Shown here: one piece after another, positions 1 through 8,380 of the stretch
How the letters are laid out: each line of letters begins with the position of its first letter
How positions within the stretch are numbered: the stretch's first letter is position 1
Assembly (NCBI GenBank): GCA_964391185.1
Contig: CAYMIX010000004.1
Span: 1-64,000 of the forward strand
DNA: 64,000 nt
Origin: JAKQEM01 sp964391185
Lineage (GTDB): Bacteria; Patescibacteriota; Gracilibacteria; Peribacterales; Peribacteraceae
Reading direction: 5' to 3'
Notes under the pieces: generated by a model
Told to the model about the DNA's origin: nothing
What the model saw: only the letters and a program-made list of their open reading frames with translations
Database searches by the model: none
Made by a program: the position numbers and the translations under genes

Positions 1-33
1 TAAAGCAGTTATTCAAAAAAACCTTCTGGTCAG

Positions 34-69
34 GAAGCTAAAAGCTAGAACCTGAGACCTAAAAGCTTA
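34..69. repeat. Family-A word repeat, single arm at the glyA 3' end
   Basis: The arm is built from the words GAAGCTAAAAGCT, ACCTGAGACCT and AAAAGCTTA. It is closely related to the arms at 4768-4884, 35280-35419 and 36779-36799. Its last bases supply the glyA stop codon (TAA read on the minus strand). The partner arm, if present, lies outside the window. Confidence 0.6.
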
Positions 70-1326
70 GACGCCCGGCACCGGGAACTTCCTGCAGAAG
101 CTTCGCACATCTGCATGCAAGGCAGTCAGTGCACCTTCATCCTGGCGCTTGGCGACTGCATCGAGCATGAACTGTCCGAGTATGTCCATGTCCACTTCCT
201 TCATTCCACGTGTCGTAATGGCAGGTGTGCCCAAGCGAATGCCCGAAGGATCCATTGGTTTGCGTGGATCATCCGGGATCATGTTCTTATTGAGCGTGAT
301 GCCAATCTTATCGAATAACGCTTCTGCTTCGCCGCCTAGGATACCAAATGATTGTACACAGTCCATCAGCAAGAGGTGATTGTCCGTACCATTGGTGATG
401 AGCTTGGCGCCATGCTGCATAAAGAAGTCTGCGAGGTGTTTACTGTTGCGAATAACCTGTGCTGCATATTCTTGGAATTCTGGCTTGAGTGCTTCGCCAA
501 ATGCGACAGCTTTCGCAGCAATCATCTGCATGATTGGGCCTCCTTGGAATCCTGGGAACACAGACTTATCCATCTTTTTTCCGAACTCCGCATCGCGCGT
601 GAGGATCATTCCTCCGCGAGGACCGCGGAGAGTTTTGTGTGTCGTCGTGGTGATGACATCGAAGCCATCATCAAATGGATTGCGGAGCTGCTTACCCGCA
701 ATGAGACCTGCGATGTGTGCCATGTCGGCGACCGTGTACGCACCTACTTCATCCGCAATTGCTTTCATCTTCGCGTAATCGAGTTCGCGTGGGTACGCAG
801 AGAACCCAGCAAGAATCAGCTTTGGTTTTTCCTTAAGTGCAACCTGGCGCATTTCGTCGTAGTCGATCGCACCGGTTTCTACGTCTTTCATTTTGTAACG
901 CACAAAGCGGAAGATCTTCGTGAGGTACGTCACAGGATGACCGTGTGTGAGGTGGCCGCCGTGGCTTAGGTCCATGCCCATCACCGTGTCTCCTGGTTCC
1001 AAGAGAGCGAAGTACATCGCGACATTCGCCGGAGCTCCCGCGTGTGGCTGCACGTTTGCATGGCCTGCATTGAATAACTTTTTTGCTCGCTCAATAGCAA
1101 GCGTCTCTATGACATCCGTAAATTCCTGACCTCCGTAATAGCGTTTGCCGGGGTATCCTTCAGAATATTTGTTATTGAAACAGTTGCCCATTGCCTCCAT
1201 CACCGCAGGAGAAATGTAGTTCTCCGATGGAATCATTTCTACGCCGTCACTTTGTCGCTGCATTTCTCCAACGAGCGCAGCGTGGATTTCTGGGTCGTGG
1301 AGTTTAAGGAAGTCGAAGGTTGGCAT
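67..1326 (-). CDS. glyA: Serine hydroxymethyltransferase
   Basis: PLP enzyme interconverting serine + THF and glycine + 5,10-methylene-THF in the cytoplasm; it supplies one-carbon units. The 419-aa length is normal for the family. Visible hallmarks are the N-terminal substrate loop MIPSENYIS, KYSEGYPGKRYYGG, the PLP region DMAHIAGLIA and the Schiff-base lysine motif TTTTHKTLRGPRGG near residue 230. The neighbouring 5-formyl-THF cyclo-ligase (1917-2501) belongs to the same folate pathway and is read from the same strand. I see no glycine riboswitch upstream; the 1327-1400 stretch is AT-rich. A family-A repeat arm overlaps the stop codon. Confidence 0.97.
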   Translation of the reverse strand: MPTFDFLKLHDPEIHAALVGEMQRQSDGVEMIPSENYISPAVMEAMGNCFNNKYSEGYPGKRYYGGQEFTDVIETLAIERAKKLFNAGHANVQPHAGAPANVAMYFALLEPGDTVMGMDLSHGGHLTHGHPVTYLTKIFRFVRYKMKDVETGAIDYDEMRQVALKEKPKLILAGFSAYPRELDYAKMKAIADEVGAYTVADMAHIAGLIAGKQLRNPFDDGFDVITTTTHKTLRGPRGGMILTRDAEFGKKMDKSVFPGFQGGPIMQMIAAKAVAFGEALKPEFQEYAAQVIRNSKHLADFFMQHGAKLITNGTDNHLLLMDCVQSFGILGGEAEALFDKIGITLNKNMIPDDPRKPMDPSGIRLGTPAITTRGMKEVDMDILGQFMLDAVAKRQDEGALTALHADVRSFCRKFPVPGV

Positions 1327-1494
1327 GTGCGCGCGAATGGAAAATTAAAAATTAATAATTGAACATGCAGTCAGGCAGCGATAGTACCAGAAGATACGGC
1401 GAACTACGTCACCACTTTGCGACGAGGGATAGATAACCGGTGGGGAGTTCATGAATGTTGCGGGCGGATCATAGCATCCGCTACGATTCTGTCC

Positions 1495-1863
1495 ATGATG
1501 TTTCCTGAGCAAGATGATACGCTTGATGTGGAAGAGCTTTATCTACTCTATGCAGACTTTGAAGGTGCGCTCAATGCCTCGACAGCCAGTAGTTGTGCGA
1601 ATCCGAAGCTAGGGGAGTTGCTTGCAAAAAATAACATACTCCTAACAAAGCATCAGTTTTCCAGATGGCTGTTGAAAGGCATGCGTGAATCTGAAAGAGA
1701 ACGTAAGATATATCAGTGGCGCCTTGGATTTCGACGATGGATGCAGGAACGCATCGAAGAAGGCTGTGCACGCAGAAAGGAAATATTTCTATATGGCTTT
1801 CCACCGGAAATCGAAGCAGCAGCGCATGTTATCGTGCAATTGATGGATGCTTCCGAAGATTGA
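1495..1863 (+). CDS. Hypothetical protein, 122 aa
   Basis: I do not recognise a family. The protein is soluble, mostly helical in appearance and rich in Glu and Arg, with no signal peptide or membrane segment. The frame stays open upstream to 1417, but I chose the ATG at 1495 because TACGAT (1482-1487) ends 7 nt before it, the leaderless spacing seen across this window, and no Shine-Dalgarno precedes any candidate start. It lies between the divergent glyA and the convergent cyclo-ligase gene and ends in TGA. Confidence 0.6.
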   Translation: MMFPEQDDTLDVEELYLLYADFEGALNASTASSCANPKLGELLAKNNILLTKHQFSRWLLKGMRESERERKIYQWRLGFRRWMQERIEEGCARRKEIFLYGFPPEIEAAAHVIVQLMDASED

Positions 1864-1916
1864 TTACCTATGACCGCGTTCAAGCTCTGAGCCGCAACTA
1901 TGGGCGAGACGCAGGG

Positions 1917-2501
1917 TTATTCACCACGAGGTTGTATCATCATTCGTGGCGTGATAATCGCATCCACGGTTTCATCGTGTGGTTCCATCGGAATGATGTT
2001 CACCATTTGGCAATCGAAGCCGATACCCCAGAGGATCACGTTTGGGTTTGCTTCACGAACTTTTTTGATCCACTGATCGTAGCCACCATTGCCTCTGCCC
2101 AATCGATTTCCAATAGGGTCAAAGGCGATACCGGGAATGAGCGCGAGATCGATGGTAGAGAGATCGAGTACCGGTGCATCAGGTCCTGGTTCAGGAATTT
2201 TAAATGGTCCTGGTGGAAGATTTTTTAGTGAAGTCACCGTGCGGAACAAAAATGCTTTTCCTTCGGAGCGGGGGAGAGCAATGGCTTTTCCGTCTTCAAG
2301 GAATTCTTGGAGAAGAGGTAAAAGGTTTGCCTCACTCGGCATTGGGTAATAGGCACAAACAGTCTTCACAGTTTCAGGAAGATTTTCTTTGATTCGTCGG
2401 CAAATACTGCGACTTTCTGCATCGCGAGCTCCTTGATCCATTTTTTGCATGCGCTCAGCAATCGACTGACGGAGTTGTTGTTTCTGCTGCTTGGTATCCA
2501 T
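1917..2501 (-). CDS. 5-formyltetrahydrofolate cyclo-ligase
   Basis: ATP-dependent conversion of 5-formyl-THF to 5,10-methenyl-THF (MTHFS/YgfA family). The 194-aa protein starts with the basic helix typical of the family (KQQLRQSIAERM) and carries YYPMPSEAN, ALPRSEGKAFLF and the nucleotide-binding loop PGIAFDPIGNRLGRGNGGYD near residues 125-145. It is a folate partner of glyA next door. TATAAT at 2508-2513 (minus strand) ends only 6 nt before the ATG, with CCTCCT between, so there is no room for a leader or Shine-Dalgarno. The family assignment is secure; the gene name varies between genomes. Confidence 0.93.
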   Translation of the reverse strand: MDTKQQKQQLRQSIAERMQKMDQGARDAESRSICRRIKENLPETVKTVCAYYPMPSEANLLPLLQEFLEDGKAIALPRSEGKAFLFRTVTSLKNLPPGPFKIPEPGPDAPVLDLSTIDLALIPGIAFDPIGNRLGRGNGGYDQWIKKVREANPNVILWGIGFDCQMVNIIPMEPHDETVDAIITPRMMIQPRGE

Positions 2502-2507
2502 AGGAGG

Positions 2508-2513
2508 ATTATA
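2508..2513 (-). promoter_or_regulatory. -10 box of a leaderless promoter (cyclo-ligase)
   Basis: A perfect TATAAT on the minus strand ends 6 nt upstream of the ATG at 2501. With usual -10 to start-site spacing, transcription would begin at or next to the start codon. Confidence 0.6.
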
Positions 2514-2521
2514 CGGGGAAA

Positions 2522-2630
2522 AACTCTAAGCACTAATCTTCTAATTTTCTAAATAAAACCTAACATAAAGAAAATTTTCCTTCGAATTAGAATTTATTTA
2601 GAACTTAGAGAATTAGAATTTAGAATTTTC
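2522..2630. repeat. Family-B inverted repeat between cyclo-ligase and dnaX
   Basis: The left arm (2522-2564) uses the words CTCTAAGCACTAATCTTC, TAATTTTCTAAATAAA and CCTAAC. The right arm (2584-2630) holds the complementary words GAATTAGAATTT, ATTTAGAACTTAGAG and AATTTAGAATTTTC. Together they make a long imperfect AT-rich hairpin that overlaps the dnaX stop codon. The same words recur at 11459-11565. Confidence 0.65.
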
Positions 2631-4107
2631 AAAAGATATCCGCTGCCGCCGAAGCCAAATCCACTGAATCTTCCTGAGCCATCGGTGGTGGAGCTCCAGC
2701 ATCACTTTCCAGAACAAACTGCATTTTAATATTCTTTCCTGTGATCGCTTTCAGTTGGTCTGCCAGGTTTCGCTGAGCTTCCGGCGTGCTCGCTTTGTCT
2801 CGGTGGAACGACGAAGAAAATCTAATCGTTACTTCATCATCATGAATCGTGTGCAGTCGTCCGTTCTTCAGAGACATTCGTGCGGATGGAGGACCGACTT
2901 TATCAACGATTGCATTCCACTGTGGACGAATCGATTCGAGGCTCGCGGAAGGTGATGAAGGAGTAGACGGGATAGATGAAGTAGAGGGGGTAGAGGTTTT
3001 CTCTACTGAAGGTTCTGAAATGTGTGGAGTTGGTGGTGCAGTAGGTATCGGTTGTTGGCTCACTTGAGGAGTGGTTTGTTGTGCTGGTGGTACAGAAGAC
3101 ACTCCTACAGGGTTACAAAGCGCGAGTAGAGCAGATTCCAATACAAGACCAGGGAGTGGAGCAGCACGCAGGTGCTTGAGAGCATCGAGCAAAGCATCAA
3201 GCATTGTTTCTTGTGCAGCAGTTGATTGCTGGTTTTTTACTGCGGTATGAATATCAGCGCGTACAGCATCCAGCATCAGGCGTGCGAAGTTTTCCATCGG
3301 CACCCCAGTACCTTCGAGCTCTTTTACAACAGCGAGAACATGACTGCGATCACCTTGACTCAGAGCAATCAAAATCTGCTGGACGTGCTCGTGGCCAGTT
3401 TCTCCCACACGCTCTTTTACATCGGCGAGTGTGATGGTTTCCAGCGAACGCAATTGGTCGAGCAGGCTGATAGCATCACGCATTCCCCCCTGTACGTGGT
3501 GTGCGATAGCGTGGAGGGCTCCATCATCTACAGTGATTTTTTCCTGGTCAGCGATGAATCGTAGACGGCCGACGATGTCATCTTCGTTGATCTGCCGGAA
3601 CAAGAAACGCTGACAACGTGATTGAATGGTTGCAGGGATTTTATGGAGTTCCGTCGTCGCCAAAATAAAGTATGCGTAGGAAGGTGGCTCCTCGAGAGTT
3701 TTCAAGAGTGCATTGAAGGCACCTTTGGAAAGCATATGCACTTCATCGATAATGTACACCTTGGCCGAGGCGATGACTGGCGTGAACTGAATTTTTTCGA
3801 TGAGATCACGAATATTATCTACTCCCGTATTGCTCGCAGCATCTATTTCTGTGAGATCGGTAATCGTTCCTTCTTCGACTGCATCTTCAATCTGTTTTCT
3901 CAATGTTTCATCCTTGATACCACGTGTTAGGAGAATTTTCGCGAGAATGCGTGCGGTTGATGTTTTTCCTGTTCCGCGGGTTCCTGCAAAAAGGTACGCA
4001 TGTGAGAGTTGGTCCTGCTCGATTGCACTCCTGAGTGTTCCAACGATATGTTCCTGCCCGACGACGTCATCGAGAGTCCGCGGCCTGTATTCACGATATA
4101 AAGACAT
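2629..4107 (-). CDS. dnaX: DNA polymerase III subunit gamma/tau
   Basis: Clamp-loader AAA+ ATPase. Visible are the N-terminus SLYREYRPRTLDDVVGQ, Walker A GTRGTGKTSTARILAK, Walker B DEVHML, LKTLEEPPSYAYFILATTE and sensor TIQSRCQRFLFR. After about residue 335 comes a Pro/Ser/Thr-rich linker and a tau-like C-terminal domain ending around residue 490. Oddity: the stretch after Walker A, which in most DnaX proteins holds a four-cysteine zinc module, has no cysteine at all and is replaced by charged residues (TRGIKDETLRKQIEDAVEEG). I start at the ATG at 4107 rather than the upstream GTG at 4113, because TATAGT (4116-4121) ends 8 nt before it and the family begins MSLYR/MSYQ. Confidence 0.95.
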   Translation of the reverse strand: MSLYREYRPRTLDDVVGQEHIVGTLRSAIEQDQLSHAYLFAGTRGTGKTSTARILAKILLTRGIKDETLRKQIEDAVEEGTITDLTEIDAASNTGVDNIRDLIEKIQFTPVIASAKVYIIDEVHMLSKGAFNALLKTLEEPPSYAYFILATTELHKIPATIQSRCQRFLFRQINEDDIVGRLRFIADQEKITVDDGALHAIAHHVQGGMRDAISLLDQLRSLETITLADVKERVGETGHEHVQQILIALSQGDRSHVLAVVKELEGTGVPMENFARLMLDAVRADIHTAVKNQQSTAAQETMLDALLDALKHLRAAPLPGLVLESALLALCNPVGVSSVPPAQQTTPQVSQQPIPTAPPTPHISEPSVEKTSTPSTSSIPSTPSSPSASLESIRPQWNAIVDKVGPPSARMSLKNGRLHTIHDDEVTIRFSSSFHRDKASTPEAQRNLADQLKAITGKNIKMQFVLESDAGAPPPMAQEDSVDLASAAADIF

Positions 4108-4115
4108 GGGCACGA

Positions 4116-4121
4116 ACTATA
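4116..4121 (-). promoter_or_regulatory. -10 box of a leaderless promoter (dnaX)
   Basis: TATAGT on the minus strand ends 8 nt before the dnaX ATG at 4107. It excludes the in-frame upstream GTG (4113) as the main start if transcription begins at usual spacing. Confidence 0.5.
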
Positions 4122-4168
4122 CTCTTTCGATTGCGTGCATGCCATTATCATGCGATCATTTGTTCACT

Positions 4169-4765
4169 ATGAAACGCCTTCTCACCCTCGCAGTTTTCTC
4201 GTTGGCTCTCGCAGCGTGTGTCGATACGACCGGGCTTACTCCTGATCTGACGAATTCCGTTCATCCAAGTTCTAACGCTAACGCAGCAGTTGTTGTCGTT
4301 GAGTACGCAGATCTTCAATGTCCTGCTTGTAAAGATGCTCATGTAAAGATCGTGCAGCCATTGTTGCAACAGTACGGTTCACAAATTCGTTACGAATATC
4401 ACCACATGCCGCTCGCATCTATCCATCCATATGCTGTGGAGGCAGCAGAAGCGGCAGAATGTGCTGCCGACCAAGGAAAGTTCTGGGAGTTTATTGATCA
4501 CAATTTCGAACACCAGGAAGAGCTGAGTACCTCTGCTATTACCGAATGGGGAAAGGCATTGGGCCTCGATGAAGATCTCTTCATGCGCTGCCGGAAGTCA
4601 CACATCAAGCGCGATGCGATCCAAGCTTCCTACGATGCAGGCCGTGCACTGGGCGTATCAGGAACGCCAACGTTCTTCGTGAATGGAACGCTCGTTGAGA
4701 GCTCATTGGATGCTCTAGGCGCTGCTATCCGCCAAGCACAGGATCAAGCTCAGATGATGCTGTGA
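4169..4765 (+). CDS. DsbA-like thioredoxin-fold lipoprotein
   Basis: The 198-aa exported protein starts with a lipoprotein signal (MKRLLTLAVFSLALAAC, lipobox LAAC). A DsbA/thioredoxin-like domain follows, with the active-site motif CPAC near residue 51 (YADLQCPACKDAH), the helical insertion with EAAECAADQGKFWEF and the cis-proline region GVSGTPTFFVNG. It resembles the DSBA_oxidoreductase/thioredoxin_4 group and probably acts as an extracytoplasmic thiol oxidoreductase for secreted proteins. The frame extends upstream of 4169, but the signal peptide fixes the start. It is divergent from dnaX and convergent with the DM13 lipoprotein. Confidence 0.9.
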   Translation: MKRLLTLAVFSLALAACVDTTGLTPDLTNSVHPSSNANAAVVVVEYADLQCPACKDAHVKIVQPLLQQYGSQIRYEYHHMPLASIHPYAVEAAEAAECAADQGKFWEFIDHNFEHQEELSTSAITEWGKALGLDEDLFMRCRKSHIKRDAIQASYDAGRALGVSGTPTFFVNGTLVESSLDALGAAIRQAQDQAQMML

Positions 4766-4767
4766 TG

Positions 4768-4884
4768 AAGCTTTTAGCTTTTAGGTGTTGGCTTTCAGCT
4801 TCCATTGTGGAGGTTTACCTTGTGAGCCTATTTACAATAATTCCAATCAAGAAGCTGAAAGCTAGCACCTGACACCTGAAAGCT
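4768..4884. repeat. Family-A inverted repeat between two convergent lipoprotein genes
   Basis: The left arm (4768-4802) contains AAGCTTTTAGCTTTTAGG and GTTGGCTTTCAGCTTC. The right arm (4851-4884) contains GAAGCTGAAAGCTAGCACC and TGACACCTGAAAGCT. The arms are complementary over most of their length, with a 48-nt spacer. Lying between two stop codons, the structure could act as a bidirectional terminator, but it has no U-tract. The same words occur at 34, 35280 and 36779. Confidence 0.7.
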
Positions 4885-4885
4885 A

Positions 4886-5470
4886 TTAACGTGGCTGCAG
4901 CTGTGCGAAGCCGTAGATTCGTCGGAGCTTCACATCGTAGAGGACAAACGATCGGAGTCCCTGAGCATCGGCAGGGACTTCATAGGAGTGCGCGCCGTAT
5001 GCTGTTTTGATAATGCCCAAATCAATCGCTGATGCATCAGGGAAACTTGCCTCTGGCTCTCGTGGGTCCAAGGCTGTGCTCACATATGCATGGAGCTCTG
5101 GGCCAGGAAGCGTTTCGAAGTCTGCGCTGAGATAGAGCGTTCCATTCAGAAGCAATGCTTCGCCGATCGCATAACTAAAATCACTGATGATAGTACCCTG
5201 CAAGCCTTCATGCTGTTTCGTTGTTGCTTCCTTTGCGCGTCGCAAACTCTCCAAGCGGGCTTTCTCAATGATATCCGCCATTGCAGGATCTTTCGCGAGT
5301 GGATCATCTTGTACAATAATATTCACCATATGATCCGTCATTGAATCGTAGTAGCGCTCGGCATAGAGCGGGTTCTTCAATCGTTCCGCGAGACCTTCAC
5401 TAACACGAGAGCCAGAGCAGGCGCTTAGGAGGAGCAGTGAACAGGGGATGGTGAGCGCGATTTTTTTCAT
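4886..5470 (-). CDS. DM13-domain lipoprotein
   Basis: The 194-aa lipoprotein begins with a signal sequence ending LLLLSACSGS (lipobox LSAC). The C-terminal half (about residues 95-190) matches the DM13 pattern: GTLYLSADFETLPGPELHAY, then a DLG..K..YG..SYEVP segment and FVLYDVKLRRIYGFA. DM13 domains are proposed to be extracytoplasmic redox or electron-transfer modules; that role is family knowledge, not shown here. Convergent with the DsbA-like lipoprotein; both would act at the cell surface. TATACT lies further upstream than in the leaderless genes, so this gene may have a short leader. Confidence 0.82.
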   Translation of the reverse strand: MKKIALTIPCSLLLLSACSGSRVSEGLAERLKNPLYAERYYDSMTDHMVNIIVQDDPLAKDPAMADIIEKARLESLRRAKEATTKQHEGLQGTIISDFSYAIGEALLLNGTLYLSADFETLPGPELHAYVSTALDPREPEASFPDASAIDLGIIKTAYGAHSYEVPADAQGLRSFVLYDVKLRRIYGFAQLQPR

Positions 5471-5530
5471 AACAAAAGGTGGAGAATGTGGCTGCAGTAT
5501 AGGACGATGATTGCTTATTGAACAGATTTT

Positions 5531-7276
5531 TTATGCAGCCACCGGAGCAACATACTTTGCCGGCTCTTTCGTAGGTTCATCTGCTTTTTTGTTCACATTT
5601 CCTGCAACGGAATAACGCAAACCTCTTTTATCAAGTTCTCTGAGGACCTGCTTTAGGCGATACTGATAGTTTTTCACGAAATCATTCTGTGCTTCATATG
5701 GTTCATCGTCTGGAACGTACGTTGTCCAGTAATTGAATCCAAAATTATTCTTATTGGTGATCACTTTTTGGAGTGTGGCATCGCGACCCATATCGCCCAC
5801 ATACAACATCTGTGGCTTTGTGCAGTCATCACGTATGGCGCTCTGCGCAGCGGTATCTCCATCGACAATATTTCGTTCGAGATAATGCGTGTGGCCTTCT
5901 TTCATATACTGTCGTGTGTTTTCTTTATTACCTTCGTTTTCTGCATGAAATGTATCTTCTGTCTGGTTTGAATATCCATGCTCATGAACCCAAATACGGT
6001 TGTAGCGAATCCATTCGAATGAAAGTGCAGCTTCCAAAGAATCTTCAGCCGCATGTTCCGCAATCCAACGCGACTGTGGAGGTTGTTTTGCCATAATCCA
6101 CCGTGCTTCATCCATCAACTCCTGATCGCTTTCTTCATTCACTTGTTCATCATCTTCTGTGATGAGAAGTGTTTGGCAATCTACAAATTCTTGCATCGAA
6201 CGGAGTTCATTATCACCCGAGCGCATTGTATGTGCGCGTTTGATGCCGTTTTCTGCACCAACCCAATCTTGCGTATCGAGACAATGACGAATGTAGAGCT
6301 TAAGTCCTGCGAATTCTTTATCTTCTTCTTTCACATTTTCGAGGCGGATCTTCAAAAGCGCACAGTACGCTGTGCGTTCTTTATAATCCTTTAGCAGGAA
6401 TTTATCCGCACTCCATGGCTGGAATCCTCGAGGAACATTTCCTTCCATGAGTGTATGTAAATTATCAAAATCTTCCTTGGTTTCACGCCAACGCTGAGCG
6501 TATGGAACGACTACTTTATCGATAAATTGTTGCACCGACTTTGGTGTTACATTTGTGGTGAAGATGCGCTTCATCCATGTGGATACTTTCGATTCATGAA
6601 GAATTCCTTCCTCTACATATCCTTCCAATTTTGCCTGAGCATCCGGCATAAGGTGCTCGGTGCAGTTCATTTTGCCAGCGAGAATTGCCGAAACTGTTTC
6701 GATCAATTTTTTGCGGTCAGCCCACTTCATATCGGCAAATTCTTTTTCATCAAACAGTTTGTCGAAGTGTTCGATGTTGGCACTCTTGAGAGTTTTAATG
6801 TCAGAATTCTTGATGAGCTCGTCACGCCCCTTCTTTGCGTTCTTCCATTCCTTGAGCCGTTCAGGCAGCACGCGTTTAACGTATTTTTCTTTATCTTTAT
6901 AGTCGATATCCTCACTGCGAAATTCTGCGTAAAGTTTTTTGATCACACGCTCCGAGATGGCTTTCTCACTGAGTGCTTCGAGCAATGGATCCATAAACTC
7001 CTGATACAGTTTGCGTGCAGATGCGACCTGATTCTGCATTTCTCCATCGACATATTTTTCCCATCCATCGATATCTTTCTTGTCGATGTATTTTGTTCCA
7101 TTCAAAAGGAGTTCCGTTTCCTTGCGCGATGCAACGTGCATTTCGTTGAAAACAATCTGTGTATAGTTCTCAACTTTTTCAATGACAACTTGTTTACGCT
7201 GCTCGAACGCCGCTTCTTCAAGCGCTTTTGCATCGAGATCTTCGCCAGCTTTCGTTGATGTTGAAGTCGACGACAT
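5531..7276 (-). CDS. Large hydrophilic protein of unknown function, 581 aa
   Basis: I do not recognise a domain. The protein is highly charged, rich in Lys/Glu/Asp/Trp, with no signal peptide and no membrane segment, so it is presumably cytoplasmic. The first 200 residues look helical; the middle (about 290-420) has short helical-repeat-like stretches (ERTAYCALLKIRL, ELRSMQEFVDCQTLL); the C-terminus is Pro/Lys/Ala-rich. Codon use matches neighbouring core genes, so I see no sign of recent transfer. A GATAAT-like box lies 11 nt before the ATG. It is divergent from dcd. Such long lineage-restricted proteins are common in CPR genomes. Confidence 0.85.
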   Translation of the reverse strand: MSSTSTSTKAGEDLDAKALEEAAFEQRKQVVIEKVENYTQIVFNEMHVASRKETELLLNGTKYIDKKDIDGWEKYVDGEMQNQVASARKLYQEFMDPLLEALSEKAISERVIKKLYAEFRSEDIDYKDKEKYVKRVLPERLKEWKNAKKGRDELIKNSDIKTLKSANIEHFDKLFDEKEFADMKWADRKKLIETVSAILAGKMNCTEHLMPDAQAKLEGYVEEGILHESKVSTWMKRIFTTNVTPKSVQQFIDKVVVPYAQRWRETKEDFDNLHTLMEGNVPRGFQPWSADKFLLKDYKERTAYCALLKIRLENVKEEDKEFAGLKLYIRHCLDTQDWVGAENGIKRAHTMRSGDNELRSMQEFVDCQTLLITEDDEQVNEESDQELMDEARWIMAKQPPQSRWIAEHAAEDSLEAALSFEWIRYNRIWVHEHGYSNQTEDTFHAENEGNKENTRQYMKEGHTHYLERNIVDGDTAAQSAIRDDCTKPQMLYVGDMGRDATLQKVITNKNNFGFNYWTTYVPDDEPYEAQNDFVKNYQYRLKQVLRELDKRGLRYSVAGNVNKKADEPTKEPAKYVAPVAA

Positions 7277-7341
7277 ACTGTCGCCGTATTATCCCTTCTC
7301 TCGAGAGCCTTTACAATGTTACTCTGCAGATAATTTCTTCT

Positions 7342-7374
7342 CCCACCTTCGTTCGCTCGGCGAACTACGGTGGG
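7342..7374. repeat. REP-like palindrome in the dcd leader
   Basis: CCCACCTTCGTTCGCTCGG followed by CGAACTACGGTGGG forms a hairpin with CCCACC/GGTGGG ends. The CCCACC-TTCG/CGAAGGTGGG theme recurs at 21605-21637 and 56893-56910, which marks it as a dispersed palindromic repeat. Confidence 0.5.
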
Positions 7375-7394
7375 CAGGCCCTTCCCAACGACCT

Positions 7395-7991
7395 ATGATT
7401 CTTTCAGACCGTGACATCAGAAAGGCAATTGAATCCGGACGCGTCAAAATCGAATCTGACCAAGAGGCAATGTTCTACCATATTCATGCATCCAGCATGG
7501 ATTTGCGCTTGGGCAACACCTTCAAGCTCTACGAACACAGTCGCTCTGCGATCCTCGACCCTAAGCGACCAGAAACTTTCCAGGGCAACATGCGCACCAT
7601 TACCATTGCAGAAGGGGATTCATTTATCGTGCAGCCGGGAGAGTTCGTGCTCGGAGTAACCATGGAAAGCATCACAGTTCCAGATGACTTGGTTGTTCGT
7701 GTCGAAGGCCGCAGCTCACTCGGTCGCCTCGGCATCATCGTGCACTCAACAGCAGGATTCGTTGACCCAGGATTTTCCGGAACGATCACCCTCGAAATCA
7801 GCAACCTCAACCGCATGCCAGTTGCGCTCTATCCAGGTATGCGTGTGTGCCAGCTCGCCTTCGAACAAATGAGCAGCCCAGCGGAGATGCCATATAACCT
7901 GAAGCCAAACAGTAAGTACCTCGGCCAGGTTCTTCCCGAAGAAAGCCGCCTGATGAATGATCCGGAGTTTACGAAGATGAAGGCTGCGTAA
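7395..7991 (+). CDS. dcd: dCTP deaminase (possibly bifunctional Dcd-Dut)
   Basis: The 198-aa trimeric deaminase produces dUTP (or dUMP) for dTTP synthesis. Motifs: MILSDRDIRKAIESG at the N-terminus, HASSMDLRLGN, the core VEGRSSLGRLGI with HSTAGFVDPGFSGTITLE, and YPGMRVCQLAFEQ. The HSTAG-F-DPGFSG form resembles the bifunctional dCTP deaminase/dUTPase of mycobacteria and methanogens more than the E. coli HVTAHRIDPGW form. That subclass call is inference. The frame is open to 7182, but the family N-terminus fixes the ATG at 7395. A REP-like palindrome lies in the leader. Confidence 0.93.
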   Translation: MILSDRDIRKAIESGRVKIESDQEAMFYHIHASSMDLRLGNTFKLYEHSRSAILDPKRPETFQGNMRTITIAEGDSFIVQPGEFVLGVTMESITVPDDLVVRVEGRSSLGRLGIIVHSTAGFVDPGFSGTITLEISNLNRMPVALYPGMRVCQLAFEQMSSPAEMPYNLKPNSKYLGQVLPEESRLMNDPEFTKMKAA

Positions 7992-8007
7992 TTATGAAGT
8001 GACGGGA

Positions 8008-8286
8008 TCAAGTGAGTTTTTCATGGCTTTCCCACACAACTTTCCCATCCGCAGTGACGCTTTCGAGGAGATCGTGAGGCACTTCCAATACTTTTGCTAA
8101 TTGTCTCACGACACTGATGATAATTTTGCTTCCAACTGCAGGGTAGATATCAACGTTTCCCTGAATGATAAAACTATTTCCCTCATGGGCGATAGTGACA
8201 CCTTGAATCTCTGCCATCTTTGTTGGAGTAGCATGTTCTTTCATCGTCACTTCTACTCGCTGTGCGCCTTCAATTGTGTTGCTCAT
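8008..8286 (-). CDS. Hypothetical protein, 92 aa
   Basis: Small, soluble and unrecognised. The middle reads as a beta-rich segment (IQGVTIAHEGNSFIIQGNVD), followed by a helix (KIIISVVRQLAKVLEVPHDLLE). No signal peptide or cysteine. TACTAT (8293-8298, minus strand) ends 6 nt before the ATG, so the mRNA is probably leaderless. It faces dcd tail to tail. Confidence 0.7.
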   Translation of the reverse strand: MSNTIEGAQRVEVTMKEHATPTKMAEIQGVTIAHEGNSFIIQGNVDIYPAVGSKIIISVVRQLAKVLEVPHDLLESVTADGKVVWESHEKLT

Positions 8287-8380
8287 AAAGTGATAGTAAG
8301 TTTTATTTGGATTTTGTCAAAAAGCCGCCGCTCGCTTCACACGAGGTGAAGGTCGCGGCGGGGCGGGTTGCCTGTTCCTG

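Noticed and set aside
352..969. 205-codon frame antisense to glyA
   Set aside because: glyA is certain by its PLP motifs; the antisense frame has no promoter box or protein-like pattern.
6527..7258. 243-codon frame antisense to the 581-aa protein
   Set aside because: Phe/Cys-rich shadow product without start signals; the minus-strand gene has even, protein-like composition over its whole length.
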